Assembly: GCA_043825615.1 (NCBI GenBank)
Contig: JBDRRS010000018.1
Coordinates: forward strand, 1 to 64,000
Direction of reading: 5' to 3'
DNA from: JBDRMV01 sp043825615
GTDB taxonomy: Bacteria; CG03
DNA: 64,000 bases
Shown here piece by piece: positions 1 to 8,293 of this stretch (position 1 is the first letter of the stretch; every line of letters begins with the position of its first letter). The position numbers and the translations under genes were made by a program. Under the pieces are notes generated by a model. The model did no database searches. It had not been told where the DNA came from and worked only from the letters and a program-made list of their open reading frames with translations.

Positions 1-25
1 TAAAAGTTGCGCAGGAGAAATTATA

Positions 26-394
26 ATGGCAAAAATTCTTGTTGTTGACGACGATACGAAAATTCAGATGGTGGTTAAGATTATGCTTCAAAAGAGCGGT
101 TATGAAGTGAGGTGCGTTTCCTCCGGTCTTGAGGCATTTCAGGCGCTTGCCGAATATCGTCCGGACCTGATTCTGCTTGATGTGATGATGCCGGGAATGG
201 ACGGCTATGAGGTCTGCAGAAAACTCAAGGCGGATGAAAAAGCAAAAACCATTCCCGTTATTATGCTGACGGCGCTGGGAATGGGAGAAGATTTTGAGAA
301 AGCGCTTCAGAACGGCGCCGACTGGTACATCGTAAAACCGTTCAATTCAAGACAACTTCTTTCAAGAGTCGCATCGCTCTTGAAAGGGCATTAA
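26..394 (+). CDS. CheY-like response regulator receiver protein
   Basis: This 122-residue protein is a stand-alone receiver domain that would be phosphorylated by a histidine kinase and act by protein contact, since it has no output domain. The acidic pocket is visible as Asp8-Asp10 (VVDDD), the phosphoacceptor Asp52 lies in LLDVMMPGMDG, and the switch residues Thr82 and Lys104 (VKPF) are present. The ATG follows a good AGGAG ribosome site (about 12-17). The TAA at positions 1-3 may be the stop of an upstream gene outside the window. No kinase is nearby, so its pathway is unknown. The family call is secure; the role is not. Confidence 0.93.
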   Translation: MAKILVVDDDTKIQMVVKIMLQKSGYEVRCVSSGLEAFQALAEYRPDLILLDVMMPGMDGYEVCRKLKADEKAKTIPVIMLTALGMGEDFEKALQNGADWYIVKPFNSRQLLSRVASLLKGH

Positions 395-470
395 GTATGC
401 ACGTGAAAATCAACCATCCTTTACTTTGGAGGGGATGAGTCAAAGCAACCGGGAACTATAGGCGAGCGAA

Positions 471-1331
471 TTGAAGCAGAAGAAGGATAAAGTGCAAATT
501 AGGGAACTTGAAAAAATGGCATGGACCATTCGCCGCGATATTATCAAAATGTTAACGGAGGCACAGAGCGGCCATCCGGGAGGGTCTCTTTCTTCGACGG
601 ATATTATGGTTTCTCTTTATTTTCATGCGATGAACGTCGACCCGAAGAATCCGAAATGGGACGGGAGGGATTATTTCATTCTTTCGAAAGGTCATGTCTG
701 CCCCGCTCTTTACGCGGTCCTCGCGAGGAAGGGTTTTTTTGACCCCGCCGAACTAATGACTCTCAGAAAATTCGGCTCGCGTCTTCAGGGGCATCCCGGC
801 GTCAACAAGGGTTTGCCGGGTCTCGATGCGTCAACCGGCTCTCTCGGGCAGGGGCTTTCTATCGCAAGCGGAGTGGCTCTCGCGATGCAACTTGACGGAA
901 AACCCGGCAGGGTTTACTGTCTTATGGGCGACGGGGAACTTGACGAGGGCGGCATCTGGGAAGCGGCGATGTCCTCGGCGCATTACAAACTTTCAAACCT
1001 CTGCGGAATCGTTGATTTCAACGGCCTGCAGATTGACGGGAAGTTAGAAGATGTTATGACTATAGCGCCTCTCGTGAAAAAATGGGAAGCGTTCGGCTGG
1101 AATACAATCCCGGTTGACGGGCATTCAATTAAGGAACTTCTCGACGCTTTTGACAGGGCAAAATCCTATAAAGACGGCCCGACCGCAATAATCGCGAAAA
1201 CGGTAAAAGGCAAAGGCGTTTCTTTTATGGAAAACGTCGCGGGCTGGCACGGCGTCGCTCCGAAAAAAGAAGAAGCGGAAAAAGCGTTGAAGGAACTTGA
1301 AGAAAAAGAAAAAAAATGGGGGGGATCATGA
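471..1331 (+). CDS. Transketolase, N-terminal (thiamine-binding) subunit
   Basis: This is the first half of a split transketolase, which moves two-carbon units between sugar phosphates in the non-oxidative pentose phosphate pathway using thiamine diphosphate. The thiamine-Mg motif is visible as GDGELDEGG followed by VDFN, and LSKGHVCPALY and GHPGG are typical of the subunit. Length (286 residues) matches split transketolase N subunits. The start is uncertain: TTG471 has a weak ribosome site, and GTG492 (after GAAGGA) is an alternative that still precedes the conserved core. Its stop overlaps the next start (ATGA at 1328-1331), so the two subunits are probably coupled in translation. Confidence 0.92.
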   Translation: MKQKKDKVQIRELEKMAWTIRRDIIKMLTEAQSGHPGGSLSSTDIMVSLYFHAMNVDPKNPKWDGRDYFILSKGHVCPALYAVLARKGFFDPAELMTLRKFGSRLQGHPGVNKGLPGLDASTGSLGQGLSIASGVALAMQLDGKPGRVYCLMGDGELDEGGIWEAAMSSAHYKLSNLCGIVDFNGLQIDGKLEDVMTIAPLVKKWEAFGWNTIPVDGHSIKELLDAFDRAKSYKDGPTAIIAKTVKGKGVSFMENVAGWHGVAPKKEEAEKALKELEEKEKKWGGS

Positions 1332-2341
1332 AAAGAGCAGGTCGACAGACCGTCCTGCGGACAGAACTTCCGGAAATAGACCTCGGCAAACCCCGGCTGG
1401 AGTCAACCCGGGAGGGTTACGGTAAAGGTCTCGTCACAGCGGGGGAAGAAAATTCAGACGTTGTTGCTCTTGGTGCGGATATCACTTCCTCGACAAAAGT
1501 TTCTCTTTTCAAGGAAAGATTCCCCGGCAGGTTTTTTTCCATGGGAATTGCGGAACAGAACATTGCCGCCACTGCTGCCGGGCTGGCTCTCGCCGGAAAA
1601 ATTCCGTTTTTTTCGACTTACGGGGTTTTTGCTTCAGGGAGATGCTGGGACCAGATAAGAACGTCAATCTGCTACAACGAAGCGAACGTGAAAATCGGCG
1701 GCGCCCACGGCGGTGTTTCCGTCGGCCCGGACGGAGCGACGCACCAGGCCCTGGAGGAGATTTCCATTATGAGGTGTATTCCGAACATGCAGGTTATCGT
1801 CCCGTGCGATTTTCATGAGACATACAAAGCCACTCTCTGGGCGGCGAAGAACAAGGGCCCTGTTTACATCAGGTTCGGACGGGAACCCGTCCCTGTTATT
1901 ACGGAGGAGAACACGCCTTTTGAATTCGGCAGGATTGCTTTTTTCAGAGAAGGCCAGGACGTTTCGATTATCGCCTGCGGTCCGATGGTTTTTGATTCCC
2001 TGAAAGCCGCCGATGCGCTGGCGAAAGAAGGCATTTCAACCGCGGTTTATAACCTGCACACGGTAAAACCGATAGACGAGGAAGGAATAAAAGAGGCGGC
2101 GGAGACAGGGGCGGTCGTTACGGCGGAAGAGCATCAGATAATGGGCGGAATGGGCTCTGCCGTGGCGGAGGTCATTGCAAGAAGATGTCCCGTCCCCATG
2201 GAGTTCATCGGAATCAAAGACAGGTTCGGCGAATCGGGAGAACCTCGCGAACTTATGCACGAGTTCAACGTAACGTATCTTGATATTATTCAGGCAGTTA
2301 AAAAAGTTATAGCCAGAAAAAAAACCTGCTGCGGCTTTTAG
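1328..2341 (+). CDS. Transketolase, C-terminal subunit
   Basis: This is the partner half of the split transketolase (337 residues), carrying the pyrimidine-binding and C-terminal domains. It contains the family features GADITSSTK, the region around FSMGIAEQNIAATAAGLAL with the glutamate that activates thiamine, and GGAHGGVSVGPDGATHQ. I prefer ATG1328 to ATG1316 because it overlaps the previous stop as ATGA and is preceded by a G-rich ribosome site (1318-1324). It forms a two-gene operon with the N subunit and converges with the secretion ATPase downstream. Confidence 0.93.
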   Translation: MKRAGRQTVLRTELPEIDLGKPRLESTREGYGKGLVTAGEENSDVVALGADITSSTKVSLFKERFPGRFFSMGIAEQNIAATAAGLALAGKIPFFSTYGVFASGRCWDQIRTSICYNEANVKIGGAHGGVSVGPDGATHQALEEISIMRCIPNMQVIVPCDFHETYKATLWAAKNKGPVYIRFGREPVPVITEENTPFEFGRIAFFREGQDVSIIACGPMVFDSLKAADALAKEGISTAVYNLHTVKPIDEEGIKEAAETGAVVTAEEHQIMGGMGSAVAEVIARRCPVPMEFIGIKDRFGESGEPRELMHEFNVTYLDIIQAVKKVIARKKTCCGF

Positions 2342-2476
2342 CATCCGCCTCAAACAGACATCTGCGACCGTAATCAAACCGCTCGCCAAATTTCCTTAAA
2401 AACTTTTCGCAATCGGCGTAGATGTTGCAACGTAAGATTCTATGCTTGTCCGGGAATTGCGGGTAAAAAGGAGTTG
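2342..2476. other. Convergent intergenic gap
   Basis: The 135 bases between the transketolase stop and the stop of the minus-strand ATPase contain no convincing terminator hairpin with a T-run. A TCCGCCTCA string near 2344 matches half of the palindrome at 6484-6498 and may be a worn repeat. Confidence 0.4.
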
Positions 2477-4339
2477 TTACGCTTCGTCGGCGAAGGTCAC
2501 TCTGAACATTTCCTCCACCGTGGTAATTCCCGCGAGGACTTTTTGTAAGGATGCTTCCCGCATTGTTATCATTCCCGCCGCCCTTGCCGCCTGTTTTACC
2601 TCGTTGGTCGGCGCCCGCCGGAGGATAAGTTCTCTGATTTTTTCATCGATTCCCATTACCTCATAGCAGGCGAGTCTGCCGCGGTAGCCTGTGTTCACGC
2701 AGTGGTCGCATCCTTTGCCTCTGTAAAGAGTGACTTTATTTTTGTTGCCTATTTCTTTGCGGGTTAAGCCGAGCGCTTCGAGAGAGCTGGCAGGAACTTC
2801 GTATGCTTCCTTGCAGTTTTCGCAGATTACCCTGACCAGCCGCTGGGCGATGACCATCGCAACCGAAGAGGATGTCAGAAAAGGTTCAATCCCCATATTT
2901 GTCAAACGGGTTACCGCTCCCGGAGCGTCGTTCGTGTGAAGCGTTGAGAAAACAAGATGCCCCGTCAGCGCCGCATTTATTGCGATTTCGGCGGTTTCCG
3001 TGTCTCTGATTTCACCGACCATGATAATGTCGGGGTCCTGACGCAGGAAAGAGCGCAGCCCCGCCGCGAAAGTCAGCCCGATGTCGGCGCGGGCCTGCAC
3101 CTGCGTGACGCCGCTGAGAGTGTATTCGACAGGGTCCTCAATGGTTATAATGTTAACGTCGGGGTGGTTTATGGTGGACAGGGTGGAGTATAGCGTGGTG
3201 GATTTCCCCGAGCCGGTCGGGCCGGTCACCAGGACAATCCCGTAAGGGATTGAAATGTTTTTTTTGTAGATTGCCAGCGGTCCTTCGTCAAAACCCAATT
3301 TTGTCAGGTCCAGACAGAGGGACGAAGAGTCAAGGATTCTCATAACAATCTTTTCTCCGAATGAGGAAGGCAGTGTGGAAACCCTGAGGTCAATGTTTTT
3401 CTTGCCGATTTTAATTTTCATTCTCCCGTCCTGCGGGAGGCGGTGTTCGGCAATGTCGAGATTTGCCATAATTTTAATCCTGGATGTAATGGCATTCTGA
3501 ACTTTTTTGGGCGGCGCCGGCTGCGGATGGAGTATTCCGTCAATTCTGAAACGGACTCTCAAATCATCTTCAAACGGCTCAATGTGAATATCGGACGCAG
3601 TGGCTTTGACCGCCGAAGCCAGAATATAATTGGCCATTTTTATGACGGGAGCATCTTCGCCGTGAGCCGCCAGAGCCATAAGGTCCACCACTTTTTCCTT
3701 TTCTTTTTCTTTCCCCGCAGTTTCTTCTGCTTCTTCGGCGGGTTTTGTCTTATCCATTTCCCTGACAATATCAGCCATCGAACCTGCAAGGATGCTGCTG
3801 ACCGATTCGGAAGTTGCCGCTGTTTTCGCGGTCTTTCCTTCGGATTTTATGTCTGATTGTTTTGAATAATACGCGTCAATTTTTTGTTTTATGTCATCGC
3901 TGTCCGCTAAAAGCGGCTTTATGTTTTTTCCGGTAATCGAGCGGAGGTCGTCAATCGCCTGGAAATCCTTCGGATTAGCCATCGCTATTTTCAAAGTATT
4001 TTTTTCAAGAGCGAGCGGGAAGAGATTTTTTCTCCTTGCCACCATCTCGGGCACGGTCCTGATTACCGCATCCGGAATTTCGCCGTATTCGGACAGGGTA
4101 ACGTAAGGTACGCCGATTTGCTTTCCCAGAAAGGAATGGAGCACATCCTTGGTGATAAAACCTTTTTCCACAAGTATCTGCCCGATTTTTCCTTTAGTTT
4201 CCTGCTGCTCCTGCAACGCCTCGTGAAGATTTTCTTCGGTGATAAGACCTATTTCCACCAGCAGGTCGCCGAGTTTCTTTTTAGGCAGCAGTTCCGCGCC
4301 CGCTTCCGTTTTTGCGCCGCTTTTATCTTTTGTTACCAT
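2477..4339 (-). CDS. GspE/PilB/MshE-type secretion or pilus assembly ATPase
   Basis: This 620-residue cytoplasmic hexameric ATPase powers type IV pilus extension or type II secretion. It has an N-terminal MshEN-like domain (about residues 20-100), a linker rich in Lys and Glu, then the motor domain with Walker A (GPTGSGKSTTL), an Asp box, Walker B (MVGEIRDTETAEIA), a His box (STLHTND) and a tetracysteine zinc site (CENC and CDHC) near the C-terminus. No pilin, PilC or PilT gene is nearby, so pilus and secretion roles cannot be separated. A perfect sigma-70 promoter lies just upstream (4355-4383), leaving a leader of only about 9 bases. Confidence 0.93.
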   Translation of the reverse strand: MVTKDKSGAKTEAGAELLPKKKLGDLLVEIGLITEENLHEALQEQQETKGKIGQILVEKGFITKDVLHSFLGKQIGVPYVTLSEYGEIPDAVIRTVPEMVARRKNLFPLALEKNTLKIAMANPKDFQAIDDLRSITGKNIKPLLADSDDIKQKIDAYYSKQSDIKSEGKTAKTAATSESVSSILAGSMADIVREMDKTKPAEEAEETAGKEKEKEKVVDLMALAAHGEDAPVIKMANYILASAVKATASDIHIEPFEDDLRVRFRIDGILHPQPAPPKKVQNAITSRIKIMANLDIAEHRLPQDGRMKIKIGKKNIDLRVSTLPSSFGEKIVMRILDSSSLCLDLTKLGFDEGPLAIYKKNISIPYGIVLVTGPTGSGKSTTLYSTLSTINHPDVNIITIEDPVEYTLSGVTQVQARADIGLTFAAGLRSFLRQDPDIIMVGEIRDTETAEIAINAALTGHLVFSTLHTNDAPGAVTRLTNMGIEPFLTSSSVAMVIAQRLVRVICENCKEAYEVPASSLEALGLTRKEIGNKNKVTLYRGKGCDHCVNTGYRGRLACYEVMGIDEKIRELILRRAPTNEVKQAARAAGMITMREASLQKVLAGITTVEEMFRVTFADEA

Positions 4340-4354
4340 GGTTCCGCCAAGTAA

Positions 4355-4383
4355 ATTATACTTTGATATGAACTATATGTCAA
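4355..4383 (-). promoter_or_regulatory. Consensus sigma-70 promoter of the secretion ATPase
   Basis: On the minus strand TTGACA (4383-4378) and TATAAT (4360-4355) are separated by exactly 17 bases. Both boxes match consensus. The predicted transcription start is about 9 bases before the ATG at 4339. Confidence 0.8.
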
Positions 4384-4400
4384 CGCAGGAATTTCGCAAA

Positions 4401-4430
4401 TTGGCTTTTTCCACGGAATATTCGTATAAT
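4401..4430 (+). promoter_or_regulatory. Probable sigma-70 promoter of the membrane TPR gene
   Basis: TTGGCT (4401-4406) and TATAAT (4425-4430) have an 18-base spacer. It lies divergent from the ATPase promoter and about 38 bases before the likely start at 4468. Confidence 0.55.
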
Positions 4431-4467
4431 ATGCAAAAGCCGTTTGGCGCCCGCGGAGATGGAGATA

Positions 4468-6000
4468 ATGATGCCGGACCCTGATAAATTCGAAAGGATT
4501 AAAACATTAAATTCAGCAAAAGACGCGAAAATTTTTATGGAGCGTCTGAGGAAAAAGGAGATTGAGCCCGTGGAAAAATCCCTGGGCGAAACGGGACCGT
4601 TTGAGGTATGGGTTCCTTCCGCTCAGGTCTTTCCGGCGCTCGGCATATCCGCGGAATTTGATATTGACGTTAAAAAAAGAGAGCAATTGAAAAAGGCCGC
4701 AATCGCGGATGAGCGGAAGGAAGTGGATACGGTGAAGGCGGTAAAGATAGCGAAAGCGGCGCTGATTTTAACGGGGCTTTTCATTCTCTTCGGTGTCGGG
4801 TACTATTTTAACAAAGCATTCGTCAGTTTATCCGACGTCGGCGAAGAAATAAAGGCGGCTCCGGTCAAAATAGAACTCAATAAATTAAAAGCGGATTATA
4901 AAAGTTTGATAGATTCCGGCAAGGAATTACATTCGAAAAAATCAAAATGGAGTTTGGGTTCTTTAATTTTCAGCTGGAACCTGTCTAAAGCGGAGAAGGC
5001 ATTCAAGGACGGCAGGTTTGATGTCGCCAGGGTCAAACTTGAAAAATGTTTCCGGAAGGACAGTGAAAATCCCGCTATCATTTCGCTTCTGCTGACGACT
5101 TATCTCAAACTCAGTTTGCGGGACCGCGCCAAAATTCTGCTTAAAGGATGTTACGGTATGCCTTCCGGCGGTTATGAGTGGAAACAATGGACCGTCCTGC
5201 AGCTCGCCGATATTTATCTTATGGAAAAAAATTATTTCGGCGCGGAATACGAACTGGGGGAACTCCTTAAGATTAATCCGGATGACGTCCAGGTTCTGAA
5301 AAAACTTGCCGAAGCCAAAACAGGCGCCGGCGATTTATCACGGGCGGCGGAGTATCTTAAAAAGGTTTTGCACATTGATGGGAAAGAAACGGGCGCGAGG
5401 ATTTTTCTCGGCAATATTCTGTTCAGGCTGAGAGTGTTTAATGAGGCCGACTGGCATTTGTCGAATGTTTACGAAAAATTAAATACCGTTGGTGAAATGG
5501 AGGAAACATCGCTGATTATCGCCGAAGCGAACCTGCATCTCGGCAGATATGCGCGGGCGAAGGAATATCTTGCTCAGGCGGAGCTCATAGGCAAGAGCGC
5601 GGGAAGGAGTTCTTTTCTCAAAGCCGTCTATAATTATTTAACCGGCGATTACAGCGGTTCAAAAGAAATCCTGCTGAAGGTTCTTGAGGCACGTCCGGAT
5701 TTTACCCTCGCCGGTCTTTACTTAAATTTGATAACCCTTCGCGGCGGTGAATCGGGAACCGCACAGGATTTTCTCGACGGGATTTCCGAAAAATGTAATT
5801 CGGAAGATGAAAAAGCGTTACTCCATTACAATCTTGCCTGTCTGCTGCTCCGGAAAGACGCGCTCAATAAAGCGTGGGATGAACTCATGTTTGCTTATCA
5901 GTATGATAAATGTCTGTTCAGGAAATTCACCGACGACCCGTTAATAAGGAAGATAAAAACCTCAAAAAAATACTCCGAGCTCCTACGGCAACAGGACTGA
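4468..6000 (+). CDS. Membrane-anchored TPR protein
   Basis: I do not recognise a named family. About 100 cytoplasmic residues precede one strong hydrophobic segment (ALILTGLFILFGVGYYF). The rest, roughly 340 residues, reads as tandem TPR-like helix pairs with repeated A-x-x-x-L and NP motifs (for example LLKINPDDVQVLKKLAEA). TPR arrays usually hold protein complexes together. It is divergent from the GspE-like ATPase, so a role in assembling the same envelope machine is possible but unproven. ATG4468 or ATG4471 is preferred over the upstream TTG4444 because a GGAG-rich ribosome site lies immediately before. Confidence 0.75.
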   Translation: MMPDPDKFERIKTLNSAKDAKIFMERLRKKEIEPVEKSLGETGPFEVWVPSAQVFPALGISAEFDIDVKKREQLKKAAIADERKEVDTVKAVKIAKAALILTGLFILFGVGYYFNKAFVSLSDVGEEIKAAPVKIELNKLKADYKSLIDSGKELHSKKSKWSLGSLIFSWNLSKAEKAFKDGRFDVARVKLEKCFRKDSENPAIISLLLTTYLKLSLRDRAKILLKGCYGMPSGGYEWKQWTVLQLADIYLMEKNYFGAEYELGELLKINPDDVQVLKKLAEAKTGAGDLSRAAEYLKKVLHIDGKETGARIFLGNILFRLRVFNEADWHLSNVYEKLNTVGEMEETSLIIAEANLHLGRYARAKEYLAQAELIGKSAGRSSFLKAVYNYLTGDYSGSKEILLKVLEARPDFTLAGLYLNLITLRGGESGTAQDFLDGISEKCNSEDEKALLHYNLACLLLRKDALNKAWDELMFAYQYDKCLFRKFTDDPLIRKIKTSKKYSELLRQQD

Positions 6001-6014
6001 TACAGACCCGTTGG

Positions 6015-6035
6015 GCCGAACCGCCGTGGTTCGGC
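6015..6035. repeat. Short intergenic hairpin
   Basis: Perfect 8-base arms (GCCGAACC and GGTTCGGC) flank a 5-base loop just after the TPR stop. There is no T-run, so it resembles a palindromic repeat more than a rho-independent terminator. Confidence 0.5.
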
Positions 6036-6092
6036 TGCGTAAAAGAGGCGGTCCATGTGGTAATTAACGAGGTTGAGAAAGATAACTGGGGT

Positions 6093-6161
6093 CTCGCGCG
6101 AGAGCGAGCCTGCCTCAGAGAAATTTCCGGATAAGTAGGGGCGAGGCTGCGGCTCGCCCCT
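6093..6161. repeat. Palindromic repeat region before the GYD gene
   Basis: Two palindromes occur: TCTCGCGCGAGA at 6093-6104, and a stem with 9-base arms AGGGGCGAG / CTCGCCCCT at 6137-6161 around a 7-base loop. The second resembles the GTAGGGGCGA-type intergenic repeats common in uncultured bacterial genomes. It ends about 25 bases before the next start. Confidence 0.55.
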
Positions 6162-6186
6162 GCGGGGGAAAAGGGGGTGCGGTAAA

Positions 6187-6465
6187 ATGGCGAAGTTTTT
6201 GATGCTCGGCAAGTATTCGGAGAAAGCGCTGGAAGGAATCAGCGGTGAACGCACAAAGAAAGCAACCGGCTTGATTGAGAAGTCAGGCGGGAAGGTGGAT
6301 GCAATGTTTGCGCTTCTCGGCGGCTATGACCTTGCTTTTATCGTGGATTTCCAGGGGATTCGGGAAGCAATGAAAACATCCATTGCTTTAACGAAATTGA
6401 CAAATGTTTTTTTCACGACATTTCCGGCAGTGGCCGTTGAAGAGTTCGATAAAATGCTCGCTTAA
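6187..6465 (+). CDS. GYD domain protein
   Basis: This 92-residue protein matches the small GYD family: an N-terminal beta strand (KFLMLGKYSEKALEGI), a GGKVDAMFALLGGYD core containing the diagnostic G-G-Y-D, and a FTTFPAVAVEEF end. GYD proteins have a ferredoxin-like alpha-beta fold and usually form oligomers; their biochemical role is unknown. A GGGGGTG stretch a few bases upstream can act as ribosome site. It stands alone between palindromic repeats. Confidence 0.85.
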   Translation: MAKFLMLGKYSEKALEGISGERTKKATGLIEKSGGKVDAMFALLGGYDLAFIVDFQGIREAMKTSIALTKLTNVFFTTFPAVAVEEFDKMLA

Positions 6466-6483
6466 ATCCGGCGGGGACGTTCA

Positions 6484-6515
6484 TCCGCCTCAGGCGGACT
6501 GCCTCTAACGGGGTT
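6484..6515. repeat. Palindrome plus a partial TCTAACGGGG element
   Basis: TCCGCCT and AGGCGGA form a palindrome at 6484-6498. TCTAACGGGGTT (6504-6515) is identical to the 3' arm of the element at 38151-38230, so this is probably a fragment of the same family. Confidence 0.55.
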
Positions 6516-6549
6516 TTGTCAGGGCTGCGGAAAGACAACTCTGGCGAAA

Positions 6550-6578
6550 TTGCTTTCGGGCTGAAGAATTATTATAAT
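6550..6578 (+). promoter_or_regulatory. Sigma-70 promoter of the MEMO-AMMECR1 gene train
   Basis: TTGCTT (6550-6555) and TATAAT (6573-6578) are 17 bases apart. The predicted transcript starts near 6585, which puts ATG6577 upstream of the transcript and makes ATG6589 the likely, almost leaderless, start. Confidence 0.65.
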
Positions 6579-6588
6579 GAGTTCTGAA

Positions 6589-8016
6589 ATGAAAAGAGCG
6601 TTTTTACTGTTTCTGTGTTTTACGGGAGTTTTCCTCGGCTGCGCCGCCAAAAACGGGAAAAAGATAAAAAAGCCGGAATTTGCCGGGTCGTGGTATCCCT
6701 CAGGCAGAGTGGAAATCGAGAACTTTATATCGCGGTATCTGGAAAAAGCGGTCTCGGAAAAAATTCACGGCCGTATTATCGGTATGATTTTTCCTCACCC
6801 CGGCTGGATTTACTCGGCGCCCGTCACTGCGGAAAACATAAGGCAATTGACCGCCCGAAATTATTCAACGGCAGTTTTGTTGGGTTCTTCGCATCACTCC
6901 GGTTTCCGCGGCGCGCACATCGCAGATTATGACGAGTGGGAAACGCCCCTCGGGAACGTTCCTTTAAACAAAAAATTTGCCGCGCAAATCGCCGGGCTGG
7001 AAATGGTTTCTTACAATAACACTTCTCACCGGAAAGAACACTGTCTTGAGATTGTGCTTCCTTCTCTCCGGTACGCTTTGAAGAATTTTTCAATCGTTCC
7101 GGTGATCATGGGGCAGGACTGGGAGACCTACAGATTTCTTTCAAAAAATATGGCGGCTCTTTACGGAGAAGATATTTTATTTATTGCTTCTTCCGATATG
7201 AGTCATTATTTTACTTACGATGAAGCGAACGATATGGATAAAAAATGTCTTTCATATCTCGAAAATTTTGACGTAACGGGGCTGAGAAATGCCTTGCGGG
7301 ATAAAGAGGTTCAGCTCTGCGGCGCGCAGGCGGTTCTGACGGTTATGGAGGCGTCGCGTCTGGCGGGAGCGAATGCGGTAAAAGTTCTGAAATACGCGAA
7401 TTCCGGCGACACGACGGGGGATAAATCACGCGTGGTCGGCTACTGCGCCGTCTGTTTTTATAAAAAGGGGGTGGAAATGCTGAATGAAGAGGAAAAGAAA
7501 GAACTTATTCAGATTGCCAAAAAAACAATAGCAGCATACATAAAAAAGGGGAAGGCGCCCGAATTCAACGTTATGACGGAGAGGTTAAAGGAAGTCCAGG
7601 GCGCTTTTGTCACGCTTCATATAGGAGAACGCCTCAGGGGCTGTATCGGAAATATCGTCGGGGTGAAACCGCTATGGGAGACGGTGAGAGACATGGCGGT
7701 TGAAGCATCCACGCGTGACCCGAGGTTTCCTCCCGTTTCAAAAGATGAACTGAGCCAAATTAAAATTGAGATTTCCGCTCTCACTCCCCCGAAGAAAGTA
7801 TTACCTGATGAAATTGTTATGGGCAGGGACGGGGTTATTGTGAAAAAGGGTTTCAGGCAGGGCGTATATCTCCCGCAGGTTGCGACGGAAACGGGCTGGT
7901 CGAAAGAAGAGTTTTTGAGTTCGCTCTGTCAGCATAAGGCGGGTCTTGAGCCGGATGCCTGGACGCAGCCGGACACTGAAATTTTTGTTTTTCAGGCAGA
8001 TGTGTTTTCTGAATAA
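6589..8016 (+). CDS. Exported MEMO-AMMECR1 fusion lipoprotein (AmmeMemoRadiSam proteins B and A)
   Basis: A MEMO domain (about residues 28-290) is fused to an AMMECR1 domain (about 295-475). MEMO is related to extradiol dioxygenases, and its metal-site histidines are plausible in SSHHSG and HRKEHCLEI; SSDMSHY and LCGAQA are also typical. The AMMECR1 hallmark LRGCIGNI is present. These two with a radical SAM enzyme form the AmmeMemoRadiSam set, whose reaction is unknown. Unusually, the protein begins with a signal peptide (MKRAFLLFLCFTGVFLGC) with a lipobox-like cysteine, predicting export and membrane anchoring. The lipobox -3 Phe is atypical, so anchoring is less sure than export. ATG6589 is chosen from the promoter position; ATG6577 is the alternative. 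Confidence 0.88.
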   Translation: MKRAFLLFLCFTGVFLGCAAKNGKKIKKPEFAGSWYPSGRVEIENFISRYLEKAVSEKIHGRIIGMIFPHPGWIYSAPVTAENIRQLTARNYSTAVLLGSSHHSGFRGAHIADYDEWETPLGNVPLNKKFAAQIAGLEMVSYNNTSHRKEHCLEIVLPSLRYALKNFSIVPVIMGQDWETYRFLSKNMAALYGEDILFIASSDMSHYFTYDEANDMDKKCLSYLENFDVTGLRNALRDKEVQLCGAQAVLTVMEASRLAGANAVKVLKYANSGDTTGDKSRVVGYCAVCFYKKGVEMLNEEEKKELIQIAKKTIAAYIKKGKAPEFNVMTERLKEVQGAFVTLHIGERLRGCIGNIVGVKPLWETVRDMAVEASTRDPRFPPVSKDELSQIKIEISALTPPKKVLPDEIVMGRDGVIVKKGFRQGVYLPQVATETGWSKEEFLSSLCQHKAGLEPDAWTQPDTEIFVFQADVFSE

Positions 8017-8293
8017 AGTTCTTTTTCTGCCGCTTGTTTTTTTGCTTGTTGTTTCCTGCGCGCGGCAGTTACGCCACACCGATGAAGAATCCGGCCGGGT
8101 CGGACATTTTTTTCAGATGGACGAAAAAGAAGTCCGCGGGATATATATAAAAAACGGTTTTTCGTGGGATAAAACGATAAAAGAACTTTTTCTGCTCAGG
8201 ACGACAGATCAGTCAAGCGAAGTCCCCGAGGAGTTTTCCGACCGGTTAGAACCTGAAATTGAAAAAATAAAGAAGGAATGCCTCCTTCAGTAA
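8000..8293 (+). CDS. Small lipoprotein of the AmmeMemoRadiSam cluster
   Basis: Starting at ATG8000, this 97-residue protein has a short n-region, a hydrophobic core and a good lipobox (LVVSC), so it should be a lipoprotein of about 78 residues after processing. The mature part is charged and mostly helical, with no family I recognise. It overlaps the MEMO-AMMECR1 gene by 17 bases and the radical SAM gene by 16 bases, which argues it is a real coupled member of the operon. A longer reading from 7946 exists, but its extra residues read through the end of the previous gene and destroy the signal peptide. Confidence 0.72.
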   Translation: MCFLNKVLFLPLVFLLVVSCARQLRHTDEESGRVGHFFQMDEKEVRGIYIKNGFSWDKTIKELFLLRTTDQSSEVPEEFSDRLEPEIEKIKKECLLQ

